64,000 bases of DNA from Tamlana flava (GTDB lineage Bacteria; Bacteroidota; Bacteroidia; Flavobacteriales; Flavobacteriaceae). The notes under the pieces are model-generated. The model worked only from the letters and a program-made list of their open reading frames with translations, did no database searches and was not told the DNA's origin. The stretch spans positions 310,001-374,000 of the forward strand of contig NZ_JBGGTX010000004.1 in assembly GCF_041287255.1 (NCBI RefSeq), given 5' to 3'. The position numbers and the translations under genes are program-made. Shown in pieces: positions 1-9,653 of the stretch (positions are counted from its first letter, which is position 1; each line of letters opens with the position of its first letter).

Positions 1-31
1 TAAACAAAACACTTAGTGAATTTCATTATTA

Positions 32-3000
32 ATGGAGTTTAAAAGGGTACATATCGCTCTGTTTTTATTTTTTCTAGCATTATCCTGCAAGCAAGAACAA
101 AACGCAGATGTGGTTAATTTTCAGCCAACTGAAGTCACTGCAAAGCCATGGGTGTATTGGTATTGGTTAAAAAGTGCCTATTCAAAAGAAGGAATTACTG
201 CAGATTTGGAAGCTATGAAGCGAGCAGGAATCCAAGGTGCATATTTAATGACCATAAAAGGACCAGGTGATGAGCCATTGATGAATCCTCCCATAGTTCA
301 ATTGAGTAGGGAATTTTGGGAATTGGTGCATTGGGCATTAACCGAAGCCGATAGATTGGGGCTAAAGATAGCGTTTCATCCAGCTGATGGTTTCGCCGTG
401 GCAGGTGGCCCATGGATAACTCCACAACTGTCCATGCAAAAAGTGGTATGGGCTGATACAATTGTGCATCATTCTGAGTTAAAAAAGCTAAAGTTGTCAA
501 TTCCAATTCATTACAAAAACTATTATAAAGACATTGCAACCTTCGCTATTCCTGTTAAAGAACCTTTTAAAACCTCTATAGAACTTCAGCCAAAAGTAAC
601 GACATCCAATGGTGAATATGCCAATTTTTTAACAGATGATTCAAAAGAGGAAACTCAGTTAAGAATGTCCGAACCGGGCTATATTCAATATGAATTCAAA
701 ATCCCTTTTCATTGTAAATCCGTTCAAATTGAAACCAAGGGGAATAATTATCAAGCACATCGTTTGCTTGTTGAAGTTAGTGATAATGGTGATAATTTCA
801 AAGCTCTTGGAAGATTGGAAACACCGCGTTCGGGTTGGCAAGACACAGATGCTTTTTACACGCATAGTTTGACGGCAACCGCCAAATATTTCCGATTTGT
901 TTACAATCCAGAAGGCTCCGAACCTGGTGCCGAAGATATTGATATGGCCAAGTGGAATTCACCATTTAAAGTCACCAAAATTATCCTTTCTGAAGAACCT
1001 AAAATTGATAACTATCAAGGAAAGTCTGGTGTTGTTTGGCGTATTAGTTCCAGAAATACCGAAAGCCAAATTCCGAATTCAGATTGTGTAAAAATGGAAC
1101 AAATAGTGAATATTTCGATATTTGTCGATGCCGATGGTAATCTAAATTGGGAAGCGCCCCAAGGCAATTGGCGTATCATTCGTTTTGGGCATACATCAAC
1201 AGGGCATGAAAATGCCACAGCTGGAGGCGGACGAGGTTTAGAAGTAGATAAATTCAATAAAGATGCTATTCGTTTTCAGTTAAACCATTGGTATGGTGAA
1301 ATGCGTCGAGTTGCAGGCGAAGAATTAGCGGCGAAAGTAGTTGAGATTCTTCATATGGATAGTTGGGAATGTGGTAGCCAGAATTGGTCGCCCCTGTTTA
1401 GAGAGGAATTCAAAAACCGCCGGGGTTACGACATTATGCCTTACTTGCCTCTTATGGCGGGAATTCCATTGGATAATATTGAAAAATCTGAGGAGATTCT
1501 GTATGATGTTAGAAAAACGATAGCCGAATTGGTCGCCGATAATTTTTTCGGTACATTGAAAGAGGAAGCCGTAAAAACAGGTGTGAAGTTCAGTACCGAA
1601 AATGTGGCACCAACTATGACTAGTGATGGTTTGCTGCATTTTAAATATGTAGATTACCCGAGTGGTGAATTTTGGTTTAGAAGCCCAACGCACGATAAAT
1701 CCAATGATATGTTGGATGCCATTAATGGCGGACACATCTATGGAAAAGATATTATTCAAGCTGAGGCGTTTACCCAACTTCGCATGGATTGGGATGAGCA
1801 TCCCGGGATTTTAAAAACCATGGCGGATAGAAATTATGCTTTGGGCATAAATCGCTTTTTTTATCATGTGTTTGTTCACAATCCGTGGATGGACAGAAAA
1901 CCGGGCATGACTTTAGACCCGATTGGCACCTTTTTTCAGCGCGACCAGACGTGGTGGGAACCGGGCAGCGCCTTTTTCGAGTATTGCAAAAATGTGCAAT
2001 TTCAATTGCAAAAAGGAAAACCGGTTATAGATTTTGCGGTGTTTATTGGTGAAGACATTCCGTCGCGTTCCGTTTTGCCAGATAGATTAGTGCCCTTTAT
2101 GCCCAATATTTTTGGAGAGGCTCGTGTGGCTTCAGAAAAAATACGTTTGGAAAATACAGGTCAACCCTCGGCAAGAATGCCTAAAGAAGTAAAATATTCT
2201 AAAAACAGTACCGATTTATCCCATTGGGTGAATGCCTTAAATGGCTATAAATATGATTCTTTTAACAGTGATGTATTACTGAATGCCGAAGTAAAAAACG
2301 GTAATGTAGTTTTCAAAAATGCTTTGGCATATAAATTTTTGGTTTTTCCAGGTTATCGAAAAATGATGCCAACCAACATGATGTCTTTGGATGTAGCGAA
2401 TAAAATCTTGCAGTTAGTAAAAGATGGAGCCACCATTCTAGTTGGTGAAAAACCAGAAGTCATTACAGGATTTAAAGCTGATAAAGGAGCATGGCAATTG
2501 GTCGTTGATGAACTTTGGTCTGGCAATGGAAAGAAAGAAAGGCAATTAGGAAAAGGAAAAGTGGTTCAGCTCCCTTATTTAGGACATGATTTTTCAGAAT
2601 TAGGTGTTGAACCAAATATTTTGGTAAATAAAAATGATGTTGGTACTTTGGCATGGACAGAGCGTGAAAAGGCAGAGGAGTGCATTTATTTTTTGTCAAA
2701 TCAAAAAGAGCAAGCTCGAGTGTTAGATGTTTCCTTCAGAGTGTCTGGAAAAGTGCCAGAATTATATCATCCCATTTCAAACGAAACCAAAGTTTTGGAA
2801 AATTGGAAAGTTGAAAACGGCCGAACTATCATTCCGTTAAAGTTTCAGCCTAACGAAGCCTATTTTATAATTTTTAAGGAAGGTTCAAATAAAAAGGTTT
2901 CACTGGGAAAACCAAATTGGTCAAGTTTTGAAACAGTAGAAACTTTAAATGAAAATTGGATGCTTCAGTTTGATAACGATTTCAATGGGCCTTCAAAACC

Positions 3001-3418
3001 TATTGAAATAAATAAATTATTCGATTGGAGATTGTCAGCTAATGATAGCATTAAATACTATTCCGGAACGGTAACCTATTCCAAAGTCTTTAATTGGGAT
3101 AGTCATTCAAATGATCATTTATGGTTGCAATTTGAAGATATCAATAACATTGCTGAAGTAACATTAAACGGAACGTCTTGTGGAATCATTTGGACGTATC
3201 CTTATCGAACAAACATTTCTGAAGCCTTAAAAAAAGGTCAAAACAACTTAGTGGTGAAAGTCACCAATACTTGGGCCAACCGATTGATTGGCGATGAAAA
3301 ACTATCAAAAGAAAAACGTTTAACATGGACAACGGCTCCCTATAGATTGGATGATACAATGATGGTAAAGTCCGGATTATTGGGTGCCGTACGAATAATA
3401 AAAGAAAATGAAAAATAG
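32..3418 (+). CDS. GH106-type alpha-L-rhamnosidase, lipoprotein
   Basis: This 1128-residue protein resembles GH106 alpha-L-rhamnosidases, which remove terminal L-rhamnose from pectic side chains. Visible family traits are the PWVYWYWL stretch near residue 40, the following EGITADLEAMKRAG segment, and the HMDSWECGSQNW stretch near 450 in the likely active-site region. The length is normal for GH106, which carries beta-sandwich domains after the catalytic barrel; the last 150 residues look like such a domain. The N-terminus is hydrophobic and ends in LSC at residues 17-19, so it is probably a surface or periplasmic lipoprotein. It overlaps the next gene by 11 bp, indicating one operon. The window starts 31 bp upstream, so the promoter and any upstream partner are not visible. 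Family call is firm; the exact linkage is not. Confidence 0.87.
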   Translation: MEFKRVHIALFLFFLALSCKQEQNADVVNFQPTEVTAKPWVYWYWLKSAYSKEGITADLEAMKRAGIQGAYLMTIKGPGDEPLMNPPIVQLSREFWELVHWALTEADRLGLKIAFHPADGFAVAGGPWITPQLSMQKVVWADTIVHHSELKKLKLSIPIHYKNYYKDIATFAIPVKEPFKTSIELQPKVTTSNGEYANFLTDDSKEETQLRMSEPGYIQYEFKIPFHCKSVQIETKGNNYQAHRLLVEVSDNGDNFKALGRLETPRSGWQDTDAFYTHSLTATAKYFRFVYNPEGSEPGAEDIDMAKWNSPFKVTKIILSEEPKIDNYQGKSGVVWRISSRNTESQIPNSDCVKMEQIVNISIFVDADGNLNWEAPQGNWRIIRFGHTSTGHENATAGGGRGLEVDKFNKDAIRFQLNHWYGEMRRVAGEELAAKVVEILHMDSWECGSQNWSPLFREEFKNRRGYDIMPYLPLMAGIPLDNIEKSEEILYDVRKTIAELVADNFFGTLKEEAVKTGVKFSTENVAPTMTSDGLLHFKYVDYPSGEFWFRSPTHDKSNDMLDAINGGHIYGKDIIQAEAFTQLRMDWDEHPGILKTMADRNYALGINRFFYHVFVHNPWMDRKPGMTLDPIGTFFQRDQTWWEPGSAFFEYCKNVQFQLQKGKPVIDFAVFIGEDIPSRSVLPDRLVPFMPNIFGEARVASEKIRLENTGQPSARMPKEVKYSKNSTDLSHWVNALNGYKYDSFNSDVLLNAEVKNGNVVFKNALAYKFLVFPGYRKMMPTNMMSLDVANKILQLVKDGATILVGEKPEVITGFKADKGAWQLVVDELWSGNGKKERQLGKGKVVQLPYLGHDFSELGVEPNILVNKNDVGTLAWTEREKAEECIYFLSNQKEQARVLDVSFRVSGKVPELYHPISNETKVLENWKVENGRTIIPLKFQPNEAYFIIFKEGSNKKVSLGKPNWSSFETVETLNENWMLQFDNDFNGPSKPIEINKLFDWRLSANDSIKYYSGTVTYSKVFNWDSHSNDHLWLQFEDINNIAEVTLNGTSCGIIWTYPYRTNISEALKKGQNNLVVKVTNTWANRLIGDEKLSKEKRLTWTTAPYRLDDTMMVKSGLLGAVRIIKENEK

Positions 3419-4844
3419 ATTTGTAACTACATTAATTTGCTTTTTTTGTATTTTAAGCATATATGCAGAAATAAAACTTCCTGCATTATTTACAGATAAC
3501 ATGATGCTTCAGCAGAACATGGAAGTACCTATTTGGGGTTGGGGAACAAAAAATGAAATGCTTCAAATTACCACATCATGGAATTCCGAATCTTATGAGG
3601 TAAAGATTGATAAAAATGGAACATGGCACACAAAAATTAGTACGCCGAAAGCTGGTGGAACCTATAAAATAATTATAAAACAGGGTTCAGAAACCAGAAC
3701 GATTAATAATATTTTAATTGGCGAAGTTTGGCTTTGTTCTGGGCAATCCAATATGGAAATGCCATTAAAAGGTTTTCCTGGGCAACCTGTAAATGGAGGT
3801 AATGAAGTCATTGTTAATTCAAGAAACAATAATATTAGATTTATAAGTGTGCCTAGGTCTACTGTTTTAGAGCCAAAAGATGATTTTGAAGGCCAATGGC
3901 AAATTGCTTCACCACAAACCACAGGGAATTTTAGTGCTACGGCTTGGTATTTTGGGTCGCTGCTTCAAAAAGTTTTGGATATTCCTGTTGGCTTGATAGA
4001 AGTATCCTATGGTGGCTCGAATGTTGAATCTTGGATGAACACAGAAATGCTCAAAGATTTTGAAGGTATTATTATCCGTAAAAAGAAAGAAGACTTTGTT
4101 GAAGCGCCAAACCGTGAGGCGACAACCTTGTTCAACGGTATGCTTTCCCCAGTAATTGGCTATGGCATTAAAGGTGCCATTTGGTATCAAGGTGAATCAA
4201 ATCGCGATAGACCATTTCAGTATAGAGAGTTGTTCAAAAAAATGGTGGGTAGTTGGAGAGCACTCTGGAATCAAGGTGAATTTCCGTTTTATTTTGTTCA
4301 AATAGCCCCTTTTGACTATTCGCGCTACCATGTGAAGGATTGGAAAGAAAAATATAATTCAGCGTATTTGCGTGAGGCCCAATTGAAAGCTTCCAAAGAA
4401 ATACCGAATTCAGGTATGGCCGTTGTAATGGATGTGGGTGAAAAGGATAACATCCATCCAGCCAAAAAACAAGCAGGCGGACAGCGATTGGCTTATTTAG
4501 CTTTGGCAAAAACCTATGGGATTGAAGGTTTTGAATATGAAAGTCCAGAATTTAATGACATGGAAATTAAAGGGAGCACGGTAATTGTATCGTTTAACAA
4601 TGTTCCAAATGGCATCACGTCATACGATAAAGAAGTAAAAGGTTTTGAAATTGCTGGGGAGAACAAAGTATTTTATCCAGCCACTGCAGTTTTGCGACGA
4701 AAATCGGTGATGCTTTCTTCACCTCAGGTTGAAAATCCTGTAGCTGTAAGGTATCTTTTTAAAGACTTTACAAAAGCTGAAATTTTTAGTGTTGGTGGCT
4801 TGCCCATGTCTTCTTTTAGAACCGATAATTGGTACGAAGACTAA
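3408..4844 (+). CDS. Sialate O-acetylesterase-like SGNH esterase
   Basis: A 478-residue secreted esterase of the sialate O-acetylesterase (DUF303) type. The catalytic serine sits in GQSNME (Ser114), the second conserved block is WYQGESN near residue 262, and the Asp-His pair is in DNIH (Asp347, His350). A cleavable signal peptide ends near residue 20 (SIYA). In pectin loci these enzymes usually remove acetyl groups from plant sugars rather than sialic acid, so the neighbours argue for pectin deacetylation. It starts inside the end of the GH106 gene, which suggests translational coupling. The substrate cannot be read from sequence. Confidence 0.85.
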   Translation: MKNRFVTTLICFFCILSIYAEIKLPALFTDNMMLQQNMEVPIWGWGTKNEMLQITTSWNSESYEVKIDKNGTWHTKISTPKAGGTYKIIIKQGSETRTINNILIGEVWLCSGQSNMEMPLKGFPGQPVNGGNEVIVNSRNNNIRFISVPRSTVLEPKDDFEGQWQIASPQTTGNFSATAWYFGSLLQKVLDIPVGLIEVSYGGSNVESWMNTEMLKDFEGIIIRKKKEDFVEAPNREATTLFNGMLSPVIGYGIKGAIWYQGESNRDRPFQYRELFKKMVGSWRALWNQGEFPFYFVQIAPFDYSRYHVKDWKEKYNSAYLREAQLKASKEIPNSGMAVVMDVGEKDNIHPAKKQAGGQRLAYLALAKTYGIEGFEYESPEFNDMEIKGSTVIVSFNNVPNGITSYDKEVKGFEIAGENKVFYPATAVLRRKSVMLSSPQVENPVAVRYLFKDFTKAEIFSVGGLPMSSFRTDNWYED

Positions 4845-4851
4845 ATTTATT

Positions 4852-7173
4852 ATGAGGCACAGATTTTTTTATATCCTCGTATTTGTGGCGCTTTTTGCAA
4901 AGGCACAAATACCTGTGCTTGACAATTACAACCAAATTTGGACAACACAAAGTGAAAATTCCTCAGAATCCATGCCCTTGGGTGGCGGAGACATAGGTAT
5001 GAATGTTTGGGTTGAAAATGGCGATTTGTATTTCTATTTTTCTAGAAGCGGCACTTTTGACGAGCATAATACTTTATTAAAATTGGGTCGCGTAAAAATT
5101 GAACTTTTTCCCAATCCGTTTAAAGATAATGAAGGTTTCCATCAAGAATTGGTGCTAAAAGATGGTTACGTTAAAGTGGCCCAAAACGGAACCGAGGTCA
5201 AACTTTGGGTTGATGTTTTTTATCCAGTAATTCATGTAGATGTAAAGAATGACTCACCAATTGCAATGAAAGCATCCTACGAAAGTTGGCGTTATAAAAA
5301 CAGAGTGGTTTTGGGTAGGGCTAATAATGCCAATTCCTATAAATGGGCACCACAAGGTGAAATTATTACTTATCAAGATTCCATCGATTTTGAAAATAAT
5401 GGCGTTAAATTTTATCATAGTAATAGGGAGCAAACTGTTTTTGATGTTGCCGTTAAACAGCAACAAATGGAATCGGTTAAAGAGGAGATGTTGAATCCAT
5501 TAAAATACTTAACGTTTGGCGGTTTTATGACTGGTGATAACCTGAAATCTGCTGGAACTTACCAAGGGGTTTATCAGGATACTGATTTTAAAGGCTACAG
5601 TTTAGAAAGCGTTAAACCTTCAAAAAAACATAAGCTGAAAGTTAACCTTTATACCAAGCAATCAGATGATTTTAATGATTGGAATCATGGCTTAAATCAA
5701 AGTGTATCTGCTTATAAACCAAAAGAAAAAAAGGCCGAGCAGAATACTAAAACATGGTGGGACGACTTTTGGGAAAGAAGTTTTATATATACAAAATCAC
5801 AAAACGATTCGGTATACCAAATAGGGCAAAATTACCAATTGTTTCGGTATATTTTAGGTTGTAATGCTTATGGTAAATACCCCACAAAATTCAATGGTGG
5901 ATTGTTTACTGTTGACCCCGTTTACACCAAAGAAGACCATCCATTTACGCCCGATTTTAGGAACTGGGGCGGTGGTACCATGACGCAGCAAAACCAACGT
6001 TTGGTATATTTTCCCATGCTAAAAAGTGGCGATTTTGATATGATGCCATCACAATTGGATTATTATTTAACACTTCAAAAAAATGCAGAATTGAGAAGCA
6101 AGGTTTATTGGGGCCATGAAGGTTCTGCATTTACGGAGCAACTTGAAAATTTTGGTTTGCCAAACCCTGCGGAATATGAATGGAAACGCCCCAAAGATTA
6201 CGATCCCGGTATGCAATATAACGCTTGGTTGGAATACCAATGGGACACTGTTTTTGAGTTCTGTAAAATGATGCTGGAATTGAAGGAATATGCCATTATG
6301 GATGTTAAAAAATACAATGAGTTCATTTTAAGTTGCCTTCGTTTTTTTGATGAACATTACCAATATTTAGCGCAAAAGAGAGGTAGAAAAATGTTAGATG
6401 CCAATGGTCATTTAGTTCTATATCCTGGTTCGGCTGTTGAAACCTATAAAATGGCATACAACGCCAATAGTACGATTTCAGCGCTAAAAGTGATTTCGGA
6501 AAAATTGTTGAAGGTGTCTTCAGAAGATTTGTTAGAAGATGATGTTGCTTATTTAAAGGAATTTCAAAAACGCATTCCGCCATTAAATTTCAGGGAAATA
6601 GAGCATCAAAAGGTGTTGTCCCCGGCAAAATCATGGGAGCGTATCAACAATACCGAGGCAGCTCAACTGTATCCGGTGTTTCCTTGGGAAATTTATGGAT
6701 TGGGAAAACCTGATTTAGAAGTGGCTCAAAATACATATTTTTTGGATGAAGATTTACTCAAATTTAGAAGTCACGTTGGTTGGAAACAGGACAATATTAT
6801 GGCTGCCCGATTAGGGTTAACAGAAGAGGCTTCAAAGTACACGTTGCTAAAAATGGCTAATTCCGGACGAAGATTTCCCGCCTTTTGGGGACCTGGTTTC
6901 GATTGGGTTCCAGACCATAATTGGGGAGGCTCCGGCATGATTGGTATGCAAGAAATGTTGTTACAGGAAGCTAATGGAAAAATACTTTTGTTTCCCGCAT
7001 GGTCAAAAAAATGGGATGTTCATTTCAAGCTTCACGCAAAAAGCAATACAACGGTTGAGGCAAAACTTGAAAACGGGCAAGTTTCTTTTTTAAATGTTTT
7101 ACCCAAAGAGCGAGAAAAGGACATCATAAATTTGTTGGATTTTAGTAATGAAGAAAAAGTAAAATTGAAGTAA
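4852..7173 (+). CDS. DUF5703-type putative glycoside hydrolase, secreted
   Basis: A 773-residue protein that I recognise as the DUF5703 type: an N-terminal beta-sandwich (about 20-260) with the MPLGGGDIGMNVWV block, then an alpha-helical region (about 290-690) that looks like the (alpha/alpha)6 barrel of GH95-related enzymes. I use the ATG at 4852 rather than the longer frame from 4789. The 4852 start gives a clean signal peptide ending in FAKA and avoids overlap with the esterase gene. It lies 7 bp after the esterase stop and 6 bp before the PL1 gene. No reaction is firmly tied to the family to my knowledge; its place next to GH106 and PL1 suggests an exo-acting pectic side-chain hydrolase. 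Confidence 0.7.
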   Translation: MRHRFFYILVFVALFAKAQIPVLDNYNQIWTTQSENSSESMPLGGGDIGMNVWVENGDLYFYFSRSGTFDEHNTLLKLGRVKIELFPNPFKDNEGFHQELVLKDGYVKVAQNGTEVKLWVDVFYPVIHVDVKNDSPIAMKASYESWRYKNRVVLGRANNANSYKWAPQGEIITYQDSIDFENNGVKFYHSNREQTVFDVAVKQQQMESVKEEMLNPLKYLTFGGFMTGDNLKSAGTYQGVYQDTDFKGYSLESVKPSKKHKLKVNLYTKQSDDFNDWNHGLNQSVSAYKPKEKKAEQNTKTWWDDFWERSFIYTKSQNDSVYQIGQNYQLFRYILGCNAYGKYPTKFNGGLFTVDPVYTKEDHPFTPDFRNWGGGTMTQQNQRLVYFPMLKSGDFDMMPSQLDYYLTLQKNAELRSKVYWGHEGSAFTEQLENFGLPNPAEYEWKRPKDYDPGMQYNAWLEYQWDTVFEFCKMMLELKEYAIMDVKKYNEFILSCLRFFDEHYQYLAQKRGRKMLDANGHLVLYPGSAVETYKMAYNANSTISALKVISEKLLKVSSEDLLEDDVAYLKEFQKRIPPLNFREIEHQKVLSPAKSWERINNTEAAQLYPVFPWEIYGLGKPDLEVAQNTYFLDEDLLKFRSHVGWKQDNIMAARLGLTEEASKYTLLKMANSGRRFPAFWGPGFDWVPDHNWGGSGMIGMQEMLLQEANGKILLFPAWSKKWDVHFKLHAKSNTTVEAKLENGQVSFLNVLPKEREKDIINLLDFSNEEKVKLK

Positions 7174-7179
7174 AAGCAA

Positions 7180-9648
7180 ATGATAAAATCTTTTTTAAAA
7201 TACATATTAATTGGGGTTATTGCCGTATCCAACTTGCAATGCCAAGAAAATAAAGCCGAAAAACAAACGATAAAAGTAGATTTCGATTTTTCAGGAAGAC
7301 GTTTATCCGAAGTTCATGACCCCTTATATCAATCATGGGTGGTCAATGATGGGAATGAAGCTGAATATTCTTTTGAGGGTGTTTCGGTTAAACTCAAAGG
7401 AACATTAAATTCTAAATGGTTTAAGTTAGGCATGAGCGCACCACATTACGGTCAATTAATCGGTGATGGGCTAGTGGTAACTGATAGTTTGGAATTCAAA
7501 ATAAGCGGATTAAAATCCGGCACACATACACTTTTGACTTTTCACAACACTTTTGATAAAATTGAAGGACATGATTTTCCAGATTATAAAATCTATGTAA
7601 ATGGAAAACTTTTAAAAACAGTGCACCCTAGTAATAGGGCATTTTCAAAAGTTGAAGCGGGTACGGCTTATCTAAAATTTGATGTTAAGGCAAACAAAGA
7701 TGTGGTTATTCAGTTTAAAATGGATTTAGGAAAAGAGCAATGGCATAATTCGTTTTTCTACAAGCAATTGGTCATCAACGGATTTGAAATTGATACACCA
7801 GATATCAAAAAGCAAGCCAATACGCCGTATCCAGAAAATTCCGATGAACATGTTGCTATTGAAGAAGCGTTCAACCTAAAATGGGATTCACCTCAGGGAA
7901 CAGCGGCCCATCATCTGTATTTTGGAGAAAACAAAGAAGCTGTAAAAAATGCTGATAAAAATTCTGTTCAGTACAAAGGAAAATTGACTCAAAAATCATT
8001 TGAGGTGAACGACCTGTATAGCATGACCACCTATTATTGGCGTGTGGATGCGGAGGATGCAGAGGGAGAAATAACTGAAGGCAATGTTTGGTCGTTTAAG
8101 CCAGCGCAATTGGCATTTCCGGGTGCTGAAGGATATGGACGTTTTGCTATTGGAGGTCGTGGCGGAAAAGTAGTTGAAGTTACCAATTTGAATGACGATG
8201 GACCAGGAAGTTTGCGTGATGCTGTTACTCAAGATATTGGTCCCAGAACGGTGGTGTTTACTGTTTCTGGCAATATTGAATTAAAATCTAGATTGGTTAT
8301 TGGTAAGGCATACATTACCGTTGCAGGACAAACAGCTCCCGGAGATGGTATCACAATCACAAGGGCTCCAGTTGGTTTAACAGGAGACGATGGCATTGTG
8401 CGGTTTTTGAAGGTTAGAATTGGCTCAGGAACAACATTTGACGGCATGGGGCTAACTGGTGCAAACTTTAGTATTATAGACCATTGCTCGATTAGTTGGA
8501 CGATTGATGAGTCGTTCAGTTCGCGAGGGGCGCACAATATAACCTTACAGCGTACATTGATTTCCGAAGCACTAAATGTAGCAGGTCATGACAAATACGA
8601 AGGTGGAAAAATGCATGGATATGCCGCTACTATTGGGGGCGATGTAGGGAGTTTTCATCATAATTTATTGGCACATAACTATGGCCGTAACTGGAGCATG
8701 GGTGGCGGTTTAAATGGTGATGGTTATTATTCTGGTCGATTAGATATTCGAAATAATGTAGTATATAATTGGGGCCACAGAACTACTGATGGTGGCGCGC
8801 ATGAAGTGAATTTTGTGAACAATTATTACAAGCCAGGTGCGTCAACCGATATTTTCGTGGCACTTACCGCAGATCATGAAGGTGTGGGTAAAGGAAGCCA
8901 GCGTTACTTTTTTGAAGGTAATGTGATGCCTGGTTATTTTGATGTTGAAACCCAGGAAAAAGGTAGGCGTTCAAAAATAAAAAACAATGAAATTGTTGAC
9001 TATGAAACTTTTGTTGAAGCACCATTTTTTGAATCGTTCGTTGAAACACAATCAGCTATTGGTGCCTACAAAAACGTTCTTTCTGATGTAGGCGCAAACC
9101 AACCCAAGTTGGACAATCAAGATAAGCGGATTATTGATGAAACGTTAAAAGGAACTTGGTCAAATAAAGGGGGTATAAGTGGTTTGCCAGGTATGATTGA
9201 TACCGAATTGGATGCTGGGGGTTTTCCTAAATATTCAAATGAAACAAGACCAGAAAATTGGGATACAGACCATGATGGATTGCCCAATTGGTGGGAAGAA
9301 ATACATGATACTAATATTGATTCCCCAAAAGGTGATTTTTCAGACTCCAACAAAGACGATAATAAAGATGGGTTCACTCAAATGGAGGATTATCTAAATT
9401 GGATGGCTCAACCACATTACTTTATTTCTTTCGATGAAACTTTAAAATTCGATATTTCACAATATTTCAAAGGTTATGAAAATAAACCGGTCTATAGTTT
9501 TTCGGAAGTAAATAATGGAGAGGTAAAAATAAATGAGGGTAATTTGAAATTTCAACCATCCCAAAAAGGTTTGGCTTCGTTCAATATTAATGTTAAAGAC
9601 GCCGAAGGTGATGGTATGGCGCGATTGATTAATGTATTAGTAAATTAA
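7180..9648 (+). CDS. Multidomain PL1-family pectate lyase
   Basis: An 822-residue secreted pectate lyase that would cut alpha-1,4-polygalacturonate by beta-elimination. Order of domains: hydrophobic N-terminus (possible lipoprotein, Cys21, weak lipobox), beta-sandwich resembling a carbohydrate-binding module (about 30-205), a fibronectin-III-like domain with TTYYWRVDAED (about 215-308), then a PL1 right-handed beta-helix starting at FPGAEGYGRF (about 311) with the blocks GPGSLRDAV and GQTAPGDG. After the helix is an Asp-rich calcium-binding stretch (DTDHDGLPNWW, about 690-735) and a short cadherin-like tail. It is longer than the two PL1 proteins at 21706 and 24176 because of the added N-terminal domains. 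Confidence 0.85.
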   Translation: MIKSFLKYILIGVIAVSNLQCQENKAEKQTIKVDFDFSGRRLSEVHDPLYQSWVVNDGNEAEYSFEGVSVKLKGTLNSKWFKLGMSAPHYGQLIGDGLVVTDSLEFKISGLKSGTHTLLTFHNTFDKIEGHDFPDYKIYVNGKLLKTVHPSNRAFSKVEAGTAYLKFDVKANKDVVIQFKMDLGKEQWHNSFFYKQLVINGFEIDTPDIKKQANTPYPENSDEHVAIEEAFNLKWDSPQGTAAHHLYFGENKEAVKNADKNSVQYKGKLTQKSFEVNDLYSMTTYYWRVDAEDAEGEITEGNVWSFKPAQLAFPGAEGYGRFAIGGRGGKVVEVTNLNDDGPGSLRDAVTQDIGPRTVVFTVSGNIELKSRLVIGKAYITVAGQTAPGDGITITRAPVGLTGDDGIVRFLKVRIGSGTTFDGMGLTGANFSIIDHCSISWTIDESFSSRGAHNITLQRTLISEALNVAGHDKYEGGKMHGYAATIGGDVGSFHHNLLAHNYGRNWSMGGGLNGDGYYSGRLDIRNNVVYNWGHRTTDGGAHEVNFVNNYYKPGASTDIFVALTADHEGVGKGSQRYFFEGNVMPGYFDVETQEKGRRSKIKNNEIVDYETFVEAPFFESFVETQSAIGAYKNVLSDVGANQPKLDNQDKRIIDETLKGTWSNKGGISGLPGMIDTELDAGGFPKYSNETRPENWDTDHDGLPNWWEEIHDTNIDSPKGDFSDSNKDDNKDGFTQMEDYLNWMAQPHYFISFDETLKFDISQYFKGYENKPVYSFSEVNNGEVKINEGNLKFQPSQKGLASFNINVKDAEGDGMARLINVLVN

Positions 9649-9653
9649 AACAG

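Noticed and set aside
1325..1801. 158-codon minus-strand open frame
   Set aside because: It lies wholly inside the GH106 gene, has no family features and is best seen as an antisense shadow.
4789..4851. Longer start for the DUF5703-type protein
   Set aside because: The extra 21 residues overlap the esterase gene and would bury the signal peptide that begins at 4852.
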